Notes under the pieces: generated by a model
What the model saw: only the letters and a program-made list of their open reading frames with translations
The model's database searches: none
Told to the model about the DNA's origin: nothing
Part shown: positions 39,380 to 47,911 of the stretch, piece after piece
Numbering within the stretch: the first letter of the stretch is position 1
Layout: each line of letters begins with the position of its first letter
Program-made: the position numbers and the translations under genes
Origin: Bifidobacterium moukalabense DSM 27321
Lineage (GTDB): Bacteria > Actinomycetota > Actinomycetes > Actinomycetales > Bifidobacteriaceae
Length of the DNA: 64,000 nt
Direction: 5' to 3'
Assembly: GCF_000522505.1 (NCBI RefSeq)
Contig: NZ_AZMV01000007.1
Location: 62,001 to 126,000 of the forward strand

Positions 39380-39611
39380 GATTGTCGTTCTTTTCTCTTA
39401 TCCGATTGACCGCAGCGTCGCAATGTTCCCGACGGCAACGAATCGCGGCGCCGGCATCATCGCTATTCCTGCACGAATGCCGCACATATTATATGAATCG
39501 CCCGCTACCTGCGGACGGACTGCGGACTCCGTCTGCGACAGGCGCACGATCATAGGCGAATCGTAGATCGGACCTTGTCGCAAATGCAGGGAATGCATTA
39601 GGCTGGAGCGC

Positions 39612-41066
39612 GTGACTGAATCTCAAGAACTTCGTATTGCCGTTATCGGCGCCGGTCCTGCCGGCGTCTACTCCTCCGACATCTTCCTGCGCCAGCTGGC
39701 CAAGCTCGGCGACGAACTGGGACTGGGCACCAAGGCCCGCATCGACCTGTTCGAAAAGCTGCCCGTGCCGTTCGGCCTGGTGCGTTATGGCGTGGCCCCC
39801 GATCATCCTTCCATCAAGTTCATCGCCAGCGCGCTCGAAAAGACGCTCGACAATCCGGACATCCACCTGTACTGCGATGTGGAATTCGGCAAGGACGTGA
39901 CGCTCGACGAACTGCTCGAACGCTACGACGCCGTGCTGTTCGCCACCGGTGCCGTGGAAGACAAGCCGCTCGGACTGCCGGGCGCCGACCTTGACGGCGT
40001 GTACGGCGCCGCCAAGTTCGTGGAATGGTATGACGGCTATCCGACCGGCGCACGCGAATGGCCGCTCGAAGCCGAGGAAGTCGCCGTGATCGGCGGTGGC
40101 AACGTGGCCATGGACGTGGCGCGCGAGCTCATGCGCAACGCCGACGATCTGAAGGAACGCACCGATATTCCGGACAACGTGTATGAAGGCATCAAGGGCA
40201 ACAAGGCCAAGGTGCTGCACCTGTTCATCCGCCGTGGCGTGGCCCAGGCCAAGTTCTCCGTGCAGGAGCTGCGCGAGATGGAGAAGCTGCCGGGCGTGCA
40301 GCTGATCATCAACGAGGACGACTTCGATCTGGATGACGACACCATCGAGGAAGCCGGCAAGGATAAGCTCACCCGCCAGATGGTCGAGGAGCTGTTCACC
40401 ATCCGTGAGATGGCTGAAGACATGGAAGACGACGGCGACACCGACTTCGAGGGCAATCCGGCCGATCGTAAGTACTATGTGCACTTCAACTCCGCGCCGG
40501 TCGAAGTGCTGGGCGAGGACGGCAAGGTCGTCGGCATCCGCGTGGAGAAGACCGAGACCTCCGCAGATGGCAGGATGAGCCGTACCGGCGAATTCGAGGA
40601 GTACCCGGTGCAGGCCGTGTACCATGCGATCGGCTACAAGCCGGCCACCGCGCCGGGCATTGCCTATGACGAACGCCGTGCGCACCTGGCCAATGCCCAT
40701 GGCGATGGCCGCATCACCACGGCCGCCGAAGCCGGCGAGGACGTTGAGGTGCGTGAGCGCCTGTACGCCACCGGTTGGGCTAAGCGTGGCCCGGTGGGCC
40801 TGATCGGCTCCACCAAGTCCGACGCGCTGCTGATCGTCACCAACATGCTTGAGGATCTGTCAAAGGCCGCCGAGGGTGGGCGCGTGGCCGCCGACCGTGA
40901 TCCGGAATCCATCGACCGCCTGCTCTCTGAGCGTGGCGTCAAGCCGATCGACTTCGCCGGCTGGAAGAAGGTCGACGCCTTCGAACGTGCCGAAGGTGCG
41001 AAGGAAGGCCGCGAGCACAAGAAGGTCATCGAACCCGAGCAGATGCGCACACTGGCCCACGCCTGA
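39612..41066 (+). CDS. FprA-like ferredoxin/flavodoxin-NADP reductase
   Basis: A 484-residue flavoprotein of the adrenodoxin-reductase group. FAD binds IGAGPAGVYSS (12-22), followed by LPVPFGLVRYGVAPDHPSIK, diagnostic of this group, and NADP binds VIGGGNVAMDVARE (about 158-171). It would move electrons between NADPH and ferredoxin or flavodoxin in the cytoplasm. The start is GTG at 39612 after GGAG. Its stop codon is the TGA that begins a partial GTCCGATTC palindrome, so the repeat may have supplied the gene's present end. Confidence 0.88.
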   Translation: MTESQELRIAVIGAGPAGVYSSDIFLRQLAKLGDELGLGTKARIDLFEKLPVPFGLVRYGVAPDHPSIKFIASALEKTLDNPDIHLYCDVEFGKDVTLDELLERYDAVLFATGAVEDKPLGLPGADLDGVYGAAKFVEWYDGYPTGAREWPLEAEEVAVIGGGNVAMDVARELMRNADDLKERTDIPDNVYEGIKGNKAKVLHLFIRRGVAQAKFSVQELREMEKLPGVQLIINEDDFDLDDDTIEEAGKDKLTRQMVEELFTIREMAEDMEDDGDTDFEGNPADRKYYVHFNSAPVEVLGEDGKVVGIRVEKTETSADGRMSRTGEFEEYPVQAVYHAIGYKPATAPGIAYDERRAHLANAHGDGRITTAAEAGEDVEVRERLYATGWAKRGPVGLIGSTKSDALLIVTNMLEDLSKAAEGGRVAADRDPESIDRLLSERGVKPIDFAGWKKVDAFERAEGAKEGREHKKVIEPEQMRTLAHA

Positions 41067-41082
41067 TTCTCCGGAATCGGAC
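41063..41082. repeat. Partial GTCCGATTC palindrome overlapping a stop codon
   Basis: TGATTC-TCCG-GAATCGGACA matches the right-hand half unit (left arm CTGATTC) seen at the ends of larger clusters. Its first three bases are the FprA stop codon. Confidence 0.6.
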
Positions 41083-41118
41083 ATCTGCGGGGCGGCTTGC
41101 CCATGCCCGTAGGATTCC

Positions 41119-41150
41119 AACGGCCCCCGAACGTGAGGTTCGGGGTCGTT
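41119..41150 (+). terminator. Probable terminator of the FprA gene
   Basis: The arms 41119-41132 and 41138-41150 pair (GAAC with GTTC, CCCC with GGGG, AACG with CGTT) with one mismatch and one bulge around GTGAG. There is no T run. The remaining 160 bases up to the next gene show nothing I can support. Confidence 0.5.
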
Positions 41151-41314
41151 CGCATGAGAAGCTGCAGGGCGCTTGTGCGGTGGCCTGCCTGCGTGGCGGT
41201 GCCTTCAGAAAGTGACTGTGCTTTCAGAAAAATCCAAGGTATGCATAAGGCCATGGCAACTTTTTTGGCCCTAGCGTTACGTGCGGCGGAGAAATCGTAC
41301 GAAAACGGGGTGTC

Positions 41315-42376
41315 ATGGGATTCGGCGGCCACGGGAATCATGTGTGGAAAACAGGTCGGACATATGTACGTAGGCGCATCGTCGTAGCTGCAGCCGGCAT
41401 CACGGTGGCGGTCGTGCTGGGTGTCGGGCTCGGCAACGGTGTGGCCGATCTGCAGGGTTTTGGCGCAACGACAGCCGAAGAGGGCAAGAAAAGCGCCTCC
41501 TCCGACGCGAAGGCTTCCTCCACGCCGCAATCCGATGCATCCTCCGAGACGTCCGCGGATCCAACGCAGTCCGCAATGAACGGCATCAACGCACTCGACG
41601 GCAGCGCAACGATCTCAACCTCCGGCTTCACGCTCGACACCGATGCGCAACTGACCATCGAAGCGCAGGTATCCAACTTCGAATCCGCAGGGTATACCGC
41701 ATCCTTCGTGCTGGCCGACATCAATACCGGCCGTGCGATCGCCTACAATGCGGACGCGCAAGTCTATTCGGCATCCGCAATCAAAGCGCCGTTCATCATG
41801 GCGCTCGCATCGACGGGCACCATCGATCTGAACGCGGTGTATCAGGCGGGCGATACGCAGAATGCGACGACGAAGCAGAACATCGACCAGGTGCTGACCG
41901 TCTCAGACAATACCGCTTACAGATGGCTGGTCGACACCTATGGCACCGACGCCTTCGATTCATGGGCCTCGCAGGCCGGCACTGCCATTCAGATGGCCGG
42001 TCACGGTTACGTGACCACCTGCGCACGGGACATGGCGAAGCTGTGGACGCAAGGCTATGGATTCCTGTTCGCGCAGCAGACGTCGGGCGCCGCAGATGTT
42101 TCCGACGAGGCGTTGCAGTGGTTGTCGGGCGATATGACGGACTCGCTCAACTCCAATATTCATCGGGCACTTGGCGACTCGACCACGGTGTATACGAAAG
42201 CCGGATGGATCAGCGGCGAAGGCGACCTGTATGCGCTGAACGACGGCGGAATCGTGGCTTCGTCGTCCGGCACGTACGTGCTTACCGTGATGACGGACGC
42301 GTGCGGACGCAACGATCTGCTCACCGAACTGGTCGATGCTTTGGATTCGGTGCATTCCGGCGCCATGTTGGCGTAG
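41315..42376 (+). CDS. Secreted beta-lactamase-like serine hydrolase
   Basis: A 353-residue protein with an N-terminal membrane or signal segment (about 26-48) followed by a Ser/Ala-rich linker and a class A beta-lactamase-like domain. The active-site pattern is Ser154-A-I-Lys157, Ser197-Asp-Asn199 and Lys295-Ala-Gly (KAG instead of KTG). That last change and the low overall likeness to true lactamases make a penicillin-interactive or peptidase role as likely as drug resistance. The start at 41315 has no strong ribosome site; GTG at 41342 is an alternative. Confidence 0.75.
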   Translation: MGFGGHGNHVWKTGRTYVRRRIVVAAAGITVAVVLGVGLGNGVADLQGFGATTAEEGKKSASSDAKASSTPQSDASSETSADPTQSAMNGINALDGSATISTSGFTLDTDAQLTIEAQVSNFESAGYTASFVLADINTGRAIAYNADAQVYSASAIKAPFIMALASTGTIDLNAVYQAGDTQNATTKQNIDQVLTVSDNTAYRWLVDTYGTDAFDSWASQAGTAIQMAGHGYVTTCARDMAKLWTQGYGFLFAQQTSGAADVSDEALQWLSGDMTDSLNSNIHRALGDSTTVYTKAGWISGEGDLYALNDGGIVASSSGTYVLTVMTDACGRNDLLTELVDALDSVHSGAMLA

Positions 42377-42503
42377 GGCCGTTCGCGAGTCGCGCCTTGT
42401 GCACCCCCTAGCATGTCGGCCTTCATAGGTGCGATTCAAGACCGATAAGGCGTCCAGCATGCACCCAGCAAAATACCAGACTGCGTCTTTACTCTTGAGC
42501 CCT

Positions 42504-43511
42504 ATGAACGGCAAATTGCGGGTGCATGGCCATTGCAATGGTTTGAAGACAACGCTGCTTTTCGCGTTGATGTGGGGCGTCATCATGCTCATCTGGTGGG
42601 CCACCGGCGGCAGCCAGCGCACGCTCGGCATCTATATTCTCATCGGTCTCGGTTCGACCTTCGTCTCCTACTGGTTCTCCGACAAACTCGCCATCGCGTC
42701 GATGGGTGCGCGGGCCGTCAGCGAGCAGGAGGCGCCGATGCTGTACAAAATCGTGCGCGAACTGTCCGCGAAGGCCGGCAAGCCGATGCCGCGCATCTAT
42801 ATCGCGCCGACCATGAGTCCCAATGCCTTCGCGACCGGCCGTAACGAACGGCATGCGGCCGTCTGCTGCACGCAGGGCATTCTGCAGATGCTCAACGAGC
42901 GCGAGATTCGCGGCGTGCTCGGCCACGAGCTCATGCATGTGTACAATCACGATATTCTGACTTCCGCGGTCGCCTCCGCCATGGCCACGGTGATTTCGTA
43001 TCTCGGCTATTCGCTCATGTATTTCGGAGGCGGCTCGTCACGAGACGACCGCGACGGCTCTTCCGGCAGCGGACTCGGACTGCTCGGCGTGCTGCTGAGT
43101 GCGATTCTTGCGCCGATCGCAGCCTCGCTGATTCAGATGGCGATTTCCCGTACGCGCGAATACGACGCCGATGAAGACGGTTCGATGCTGACCGGCGATC
43201 CCGAAGCGCTCGCCTCCGCGTTGAATAAGATTTCGTACGGTGCCGAGGCTGCGCCGATGCGTAAGACCGCGGGCACGCAGTCGGTGGCTGCGATGATGAT
43301 CGCCAATCCGTTCTCTGCGGAAGGCTTCTCGCGCCTGTTCTCCACGCATCCACCGACCGCCGACCGCATCTCGCGACTCATGCAGATGAGCCGGGAGATG
43401 AAGGCGCAGGGCGTGCAGTCCGGGTATGCGACTGACGGCTACGTGCAGTCCGGGTATGCACAGGGAGGCTACGTGCAGGGCGGGTATTCGCAAGGGCCGT
43501 TCCGTAACTGA
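42504..43511 (+). CDS. htpX: HtpX-like membrane zinc metalloprotease
   Basis: A 335-residue M48 peptidase for membrane-protein quality control. Two membrane helices lie at about 16-34 and 36-56, and the zinc motif is His141-Glu-Leu-Met-His145 with a downstream glutamate in EYDADEDGS. MSPNAFATGR is the family substrate-groove motif. The C-terminus has four repeats of the form SGYA/QGGYV. The start at 42504 (MNGKLRVHGHCNG) matches relatives; the frame is open to a GTG at 42429 with unlikely sequence. No clear ribosome site precedes it. Confidence 0.9.
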   Translation: MNGKLRVHGHCNGLKTTLLFALMWGVIMLIWWATGGSQRTLGIYILIGLGSTFVSYWFSDKLAIASMGARAVSEQEAPMLYKIVRELSAKAGKPMPRIYIAPTMSPNAFATGRNERHAAVCCTQGILQMLNEREIRGVLGHELMHVYNHDILTSAVASAMATVISYLGYSLMYFGGGSSRDDRDGSSGSGLGLLGVLLSAILAPIAASLIQMAISRTREYDADEDGSMLTGDPEALASALNKISYGAEAAPMRKTAGTQSVAAMMIANPFSAEGFSRLFSTHPPTADRISRLMQMSREMKAQGVQSGYATDGYVQSGYAQGGYVQGGYSQGPFRN

Positions 43512-43615
43512 TCGATGGCTTTGATCGGCGTCCGGTCATGCGGTGCGGGCTTGATGATCCGCATATCGGGAACCGTGTCTGCGGAGTCGCGAGCGGCGTG
43601 CTAAACTTGGCATCC

Positions 43616-43636
43616 GTGCCCAAAAGGCACATTTTT
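43616..43636 (+). other. Hairpin with T run directly before tRNA-Gly
   Basis: GTGCC-CAAAA-GGCAC followed by ATTTTT abuts the mature tRNA 5' end. A possible -10 box (TAAACT, 43602-43607) lies just upstream, so the hairpin could be in the tRNA leader; otherwise it ends htpX transcription. Confidence 0.4.
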
Positions 43637-43710
43637 GCGGATGTAGTTCATCGGTAGAACGAAAGCTTCCCAAGCTTTAAAGGCGGGTTCGACTCCCGTC
43701 ATCCGCTCCA
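43637..43710 (+). tRNA. tRNA-Gly (CCC), integration site
   Basis: Acceptor GCGGATG pairs with CATCCGC, D arm GTTC/GAAC, anticodon stem AAAGC/GCTTT with loop TTCCCAA (anticodon CCC), T arm GCGGG/CCCGT, and an encoded CCA end. Its last 26 bases form the left 27-bp attachment repeat, so the integrated element leaves the tRNA intact. Confidence 0.95.
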
Positions 43711-43711
43711 C
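43685..43711 (+). repeat. attL: 27-bp direct repeat in tRNA-Gly
   Basis: Starts GGGTTCGACTCCC in the T arm and ends one base past the CCA of tRNA-Gly. Identical to 51351-51377. Confidence 0.93.
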
Positions 43712-43769
43712 TCAAAACCCTTGAAATTCCAGTCTTTTCAGCCGATTTTAGACATTCCCACAACCCTGC

Positions 43770-43852
43770 GAGGTAACTCTGAGGTAACAACTTCTGGGGA
43801 ATGTCGTTCTTGCAATGGACTGAAATGACTGGCTGTTACCTTCCGTTACCTC
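43770..43852. promoter_or_regulatory. Left-end GAGGTAAC motifs (candidate integrase arm sites)
   Basis: GAGGTAAC occurs at 43770 and 43781, 11 bases apart. The reverse orientation follows as GTTACC at 43835 and GTTACCTC at 43845, 10 bases apart. The last one overlaps the end of the Xre repressor gene. The same direct pair recurs at the right end. Confidence 0.6.
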
Positions 43853-44127
43853 GCGCGCAGATCGGGCCATGGTGTCGGCAGCAGTTCGTCGATGGACACG
43901 TCGAGTACCGTGGCCAAGGCGATGAGCGTTTTGGCCGTGGGATTCGCTGGACGGTCTTTTGATGAGCCGCCGCCCTCGAGCCGCTGGTATTGCAATCGTG
44001 ACATTCCGGCGTCGTAGGCTACGCGCTCCTGACTGTAGCCGCGTTGCGCGCGGATGCGCCGGAGGTTCATTTCGAACTCACGGGTGTACTGAGTCCAATC
44101 CATGTCTGCGTTAATGCGTTCAGCCAT
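43846..44127 (-). CDS. Xre-family repressor of the integrated element
   Basis: A small (about 93 residues) helix-turn-helix protein with RAQRGYSQERVAYDAGMSRLQYQRLE as the Cro/CI-type motif and a trailing LIALATVLDVSIDELLP. It probably represses the divergent operon through the palindromes at 44147-44176. The start is uncertain: ATG 44127, TTG 44142 and ATG 44103 all keep the domain and none has a good ribosome site. It may be read from a leaderless mRNA. Confidence 0.8.
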   Translation of the reverse strand: MAERINADMDWTQYTREFEMNLRRIRAQRGYSQERVAYDAGMSRLQYQRLEGGGSSKDRPANPTAKTLIALATVLDVSIDELLPTPWPDLRAR

Positions 44128-44146
44128 GGTTTCAGCCAACAACTGT

Positions 44147-44176
44147 GCTACATTTATGTGGCTACATATATGTAGC
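44147..44176. promoter_or_regulatory. Tandem palindromic operators
   Basis: GCTACATATATGTAGC (44161-44176) is a perfect 16-base palindrome. Immediately to its left and overlapping by two bases, 44147-44162 is a related imperfect copy, with centres 14 bases apart. They lie between the Xre repressor and the divergent gene, just upstream of a possible -10 box TAGAAT at 44191-44196. Confidence 0.7.
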
Positions 44177-44255
44177 TGTATGATTTGGGGTAGAATACGA
44201 GGGGTAGTAAAGGGGAGAGAGATGACCGAAGAGGAAAAGAAAGTTCCTGCCGCGG

Positions 44256-45215
44256 GTGAAAAAAGACAGCAGGAAGCGTACTGTCGTGATTGCCGCTGCT
44301 ATCGCCGCGATCGTCGTCCTTGGTGGTGCTGGCGGCGGCTATGCTTACGCCGCGAATAAGGCGTATGAGTCTTATGAGGCTCAGGTCGAGTCCGCGAAGA
44401 CCATCGACGCGAAACTCGTCAAGAAAATTGAAGACGCTCAGAATCTTGCCAAGGCGACGAAGGATACGGACGTGCTCGACAAGACCCTGCTGGATTCCCT
44501 GAACGCAAGTGTCAAGTCCGGCGAGGCTCAGAAGGGTAGTCCGAAAGCCGAAGATGTCAACAAGTGGGCACTTTGGGACGTGAGCAAGGCGAAGACCACG
44601 GTTGCCGATGATATCAGCGCGGCAACCAAGGCCATCAGTTCCATCGACGCCGCCATGGGCAAGGTTGAATCCTCCAAGACTGCCAAGCAGGTCAAGGACG
44701 CGAAGGACGCGCTCAACAAGACCGTCAGTGATGCGGAAACCCTGTACAAGGATTCCGAAGGCAAAGTGCAGGATGATAAGACGCGTGAAAGCCTGAAAAC
44801 AGCCATCGACACGGCAAAGAAAACCTCCGATGATAAGAAGGCGGATGTGAAAGCCCTGAACGCGCAGAAAGACGCCGTATCCAACGCCGTCAAAAACGTA
44901 AACGACTCCAAGAGCGCGAAGGAACAAGCCGACGCGGAAGCCAAGGCCAAGGCCGAAGCCGAGGAGGCCGCACGCCAAGCCGCACAACAGCAGGCGACAC
45001 AGTCCCAGACCCAAAGCTACTCGAACACGAGCAGTCATGCTAACAGTGGCACCAGCACCTATAGCGCTCCGACTCAACAGTCCCAGACACAACAGTCCAC
45101 GCCACAGCAGAGCCAGACGCAGAATAATAGCTCTTCTAGTTCTAGTGGATATGCCAATTTCTGTGGCACGGTGGATACAAGTGGAAATGAATCAACCTTA
45201 ACTCCATGTGATTAA
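44256..45215 (+). CDS. Membrane-anchored coiled-coil protein of the element, with possible frameshift
   Basis: As read, the frame begins at GTG 44256, has no ribosome site, and gives 319 residues: a basic start, a membrane helix (about 10-33), a long Lys/Ala/Asp-rich coiled coil (about 36-235), then a Gln/Ser/Thr tail ending ESTLTPCD. A much better start, ATG 44222 after AAAGGGGAGAGAG, lies in another frame and encodes MTEEEKKVPAAGE before meeting the main frame at a run of six A (44259-44264). Removing one A would fuse the two. So the intact gene probably starts at 44222 and is frameshifted, slipped, or misread at the A run. Function is unknown; surface display or mating-pair contact is possible. 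Confidence 0.65.
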   Translation: MKKDSRKRTVVIAAAIAAIVVLGGAGGGYAYAANKAYESYEAQVESAKTIDAKLVKKIEDAQNLAKATKDTDVLDKTLLDSLNASVKSGEAQKGSPKAEDVNKWALWDVSKAKTTVADDISAATKAISSIDAAMGKVESSKTAKQVKDAKDALNKTVSDAETLYKDSEGKVQDDKTRESLKTAIDTAKKTSDDKKADVKALNAQKDAVSNAVKNVNDSKSAKEQADAEAKAKAEAEEAARQAAQQQATQSQTQSYSNTSSHANSGTSTYSAPTQQSQTQQSTPQQSQTQNNSSSSSSGYANFCGTVDTSGNESTLTPCD

Positions 45216-45234
45216 CACATCATTTGCGGGGCGT

Positions 45235-45275
45235 CTCTGACGATGGAAAGCACTTCATGCTCTCCATCGTCAGAG
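45235..45275. terminator. Terminator between convergent element genes
   Basis: CTCTGACGATGGA (45235-45247) pairs exactly with 45263-45275 around a 15-base loop, between the coiled-coil gene and the convergent rep gene. Confidence 0.75.
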
Positions 45276-45317
45276 TAAGCGGCTAACACCATTTCCGGGG
45301 CTAATTTAACTCGATAA

Positions 45318-45341
45318 ATAACTAAATAGATAACTAAATAG
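45318..45341. repeat. 12-bp perfect tandem repeat near the rep 3' end
   Basis: ATAACTAAATAG occurs twice head to tail in an AT-rich patch 16 bases past the rep stop. It might be part of a replication origin or only a simple repeat. Confidence 0.5.
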
Positions 45342-45356
45342 ACTTATTCGTCCTTT

Positions 45357-46649
45357 TCAGATATGTGCGTCAGCGCGGACAGTGCGAATGATGTTCTCGG
45401 GATGATTGGCGTAATTGGTCATCCACTCGCTGGGGGAGATGTAGCCGATGACTTCGCCGACGCCTGTTCGTTTGCTGACGGTGTCGGCGTCGTTGGTCTC
45501 GAGGCCGTGGCTGTTGCGCAGGAATGCCGACCATGCGCGATCGAGCTGCGAGTCTTGCGTACGTGGCTTGTTACTGACGCGATACGGTCGCATTCCTTTC
45601 ATGACGGCTTCCAGCTCGTGAATGACCCGCCATAGTTGGTTTTTCCCGTACATGGACCGTTCGGCGATGATTTCGCCTGTGGTCTGATTGCTTACGATGA
45701 GATGGTTGGGTCTGTCCCATGTGACGATCTCGCCTTTGCGTAGCGGGAACCATTGCTTGTTGGTTGATGCGTCCGTGCATAGGGCAGTGAGAAGTTCGAA
45801 ATAGCTCCAGCTGCGTTTGGTGTGCCCGGTTTTCCGGGTTTCCATGGTCATTTCTTTGGCTACGTTCCAAGGCGCGGTTTTGTTGAGATATTGCGACAAA
45901 AGCACTTGCGAGGCATCGTCGAAATCGTCCACTGGTCTGATGTCGCTTTGCCGGATGTCGGCCTCAACGCCCTCTTTGGCGAGGGCTTTCTGCCAACGAT
46001 GATGGAATCGTGCCTGTAAATTGACCAAATCGGATGCGGTGAGCGGCCTATCGATCATGAGCAGCAGGTGCAGATGGAAATGGTAGCCATGCCGTTGACT
46101 CCACGTCACTTCGATTCGGCTGATGATTCCCGCGATTTGGAAGTTATACCGGTCGCCTCTTTTCCGGTCGCGGTACTCTCCGCCGGTGGTCAGGGCCGTG
46201 CGGGCTTTTGAAATGGCGTGGGCGAGTTTTTCGGCGCTATCGGCGGGATTATGACCCATGGTCAAGGTCATGAAGGCTATGCCTCGATTTTGGCCTTGTT
46301 CATTGTTGGAAGACAGCCAGTATTGGATACCTTGCTCCATTTGTTTTGCGCGGCGGATGGCGAGAATCTGCGAGCAGCGGGGGCATTGTCCGGATTTGCA
46401 ACGGTGCAGACCTCCGAATTGGAGTTTGCGGCTTCCGTTCTGTTGCGGGATTGCCCGCAATACGGCCATTCCACCGTATACGATGTTCCCGCTCACGAAT
46501 TTGGAACATGATCTGATGGAAGATTGTGATGACATGCGCCATGTGACTCGCTGTAATTGCCATAGCAGTTCCGGAAATGCCATGTACGGGATGTGAAAAT
46601 CCGATTTGGTGAAAGTCGGTGTCGGCGTCTTTTTTCTTGCGGATGGCAT
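45357..46649 (-). CDS. Rolling-circle replication initiator (HUH, Rep_1-like)
   Basis: A 430-residue initiator that nicks the element's origin and starts rolling-circle replication. A zinc-type cluster C84-x4-C89-x2-C92 (CKSGQCPRC) is followed by the HUH metal motif H190-F-H192-L-H194, then the nicking tyrosine Tyr254 in YLNK, the YxxK form. This order matches pC194/pSAM2-type Rep proteins. It lies at the promoter-distal end of the minus-strand operon, downstream of the translocase. The 52-base gap to the translocase gene suggests co-transcription. Confidence 0.88.
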   Translation of the reverse strand: MPSARKKTPTPTFTKSDFHIPYMAFPELLWQLQRVTWRMSSQSSIRSCSKFVSGNIVYGGMAVLRAIPQQNGSRKLQFGGLHRCKSGQCPRCSQILAIRRAKQMEQGIQYWLSSNNEQGQNRGIAFMTLTMGHNPADSAEKLAHAISKARTALTTGGEYRDRKRGDRYNFQIAGIISRIEVTWSQRHGYHFHLHLLLMIDRPLTASDLVNLQARFHHRWQKALAKEGVEADIRQSDIRPVDDFDDASQVLLSQYLNKTAPWNVAKEMTMETRKTGHTKRSWSYFELLTALCTDASTNKQWFPLRKGEIVTWDRPNHLIVSNQTTGEIIAERSMYGKNQLWRVIHELEAVMKGMRPYRVSNKPRTQDSQLDRAWSAFLRNSHGLETNDADTVSKRTGVGEVIGYISPSEWMTNYANHPENIIRTVRADAHI

Positions 46650-46701
46650 GGGGTTCCTTTCTTTCTGTCGCCTTGGTGGGTTTTGATGGATTTTGCGGGA
46701 T

Positions 46702-47538
46702 TTATGGTTGGTTTTCTTTGTCTTGCTGGTGGGTGAAAGGCTTCAGAATGCCGGACATGATATGGATTTCATCCGCTTGCATCGGTGGAACCTGAAAGCG
46801 GATTGCCTCGTGCTTGAGGTCGTCGTAATACCATCCGCGACCTGGCGTTGAATGCGAGATGAGCCATGGCGCGGCACCTCGGGAGACGGCTTCGTCTCCT
46901 AGCGCCATCTTCGCTTCATCCTTGGAATTGAGCGCTAGGGCTATGCGTTCCGGGTAGTGATCGCGGGATTTGAAAAACTCCTTGCGGGGGTCCTGCACGG
47001 CGGCGATGACCATGATTCCTGCACTGCGCCCGGTCAGCAACAGGGTATCCAGAGCTTCTTGTGCCTGAGCTTGTAGCTTCTTCTGTTCGGGGCTGGTAGC
47101 TCCATATAGCTGGAGCGCTTCGTCGATGAGCATGACGATGAGCGGGGTCTGCACGGACCATCTGATTTCCGTCTCATGCCTTGATCTGAGCCATGCGTTG
47201 CGCTGTTTTACCAGCTCGACGGTTTCATGAAGCAGGTTTACGGCTTCCGGCAGAGTGGAAGCGATCTTTGTGTAGAATCCGGCGTATGCGTTGGCACTTA
47301 CGCCATCCTTGAGGTCGATCGCCAGAAGTCGGACGCTGCCCTCGCGGAGGAATTCGTCGAGGGCCAGAAGAATATTCGCCAGCAACGTGGTCTTGCCGCT
47401 GCCGGTGGTGCCGGCAATGAGCAGATGTAGGCCGAGCGGAAGGTGGAAATCATCTTCACTTAGTTGGTTGGGAATGGCAAGAGCCGGTCGGCTGGTCGTA
47501 GCTTTCCGGCTCTTGTGTCTGATGGGGAATGGCATCAT
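46702..47538 (-). CDS. FtsK/SpoIIIE-like DNA translocase (Tra)
   Basis: A 278-residue ATPase with Walker A GTTGSGKT (43-50), Walker B LIVMLIDEA (133-141) and the later AAVQDPRKEF. It has no membrane segment of its own, unlike chromosomal FtsK, but the small membrane protein just upstream could anchor it. In actinomycete elements such a protein alone moves double-stranded plasmid DNA between hyphae or cells. The start overlaps the previous stop (ATGA). Confidence 0.87.
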   Translation of the reverse strand: MMPFPIRHKSRKATTSRPALAIPNQLSEDDFHLPLGLHLLIAGTTGSGKTTLLANILLALDEFLREGSVRLLAIDLKDGVSANAYAGFYTKIASTLPEAVNLLHETVELVKQRNAWLRSRHETEIRWSVQTPLIVMLIDEALQLYGATSPEQKKLQAQAQEALDTLLLTGRSAGIMVIAAVQDPRKEFFKSRDHYPERIALALNSKDEAKMALGDEAVSRGAAPWLISHSTPGRGWYYDDLKHEAIRFQVPPMQADEIHIMSGILKPFTHQQDKENQP

Positions 47539-47906
47539 CGGGTGAACTTCCAGCTCCAGATACGTCGGTGTAGTGTCGGTGGCTCGGCGTCATCCATCTC
47601 CAGAACGTCCATGAGCTGCCCGGCCACGTCGGTGGCATCCTCAAAATTCCTAATTGTCGGAACTGTGCGCACGGGTACGCGGACGGACATGGCTACAGTG
47701 GCGGGCATCCAGAACGGGAACGGTCCCCACGTGATCCGGATGTCGTTGATGTCGGACTCGCTGACATGGAGAATGGCAGCGACAGTCTTAACGGTATCGC
47801 GTGTTTCATGGGTTATGACGCCGATAAGGGTCGCGAGGACGGCTATGAGTAGGCCAATGGCCGGGAGTAGGATGCCCGGCCATTGCAGAATCCATGGAAG
47901 ACTCAT
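47535..47906 (-). CDS. Small membrane protein of the transfer operon
   Basis: A 123-residue protein with an N-terminal hydrophobic region (about 9-32) and a soluble C-terminus rich in Asp, Val and Arg. I recognise no family. Its stop overlaps the start of the translocase, and it begins 5 bases after the previous gene, so it belongs to the same transfer operon and may anchor the translocase. Confidence 0.7.
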   Translation of the reverse strand: MSLPWILQWPGILLPAIGLLIAVLATLIGVITHETRDTVKTVAAILHVSESDINDIRITWGPFPFWMPATVAMSVRVPVRTVPTIRNFEDATDVAGQLMDVLEMDDAEPPTLHRRIWSWKFTR

Positions 47907-47911
47907 TTTGG

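Noticed and set aside
45357-46649. The HUH protein as a REP-associated transposase that spreads the palindromic repeats
   Set aside because: It has a zinc cluster and YxxK Rep features and sits in an element containing none of the repeats; it is a replication initiator.
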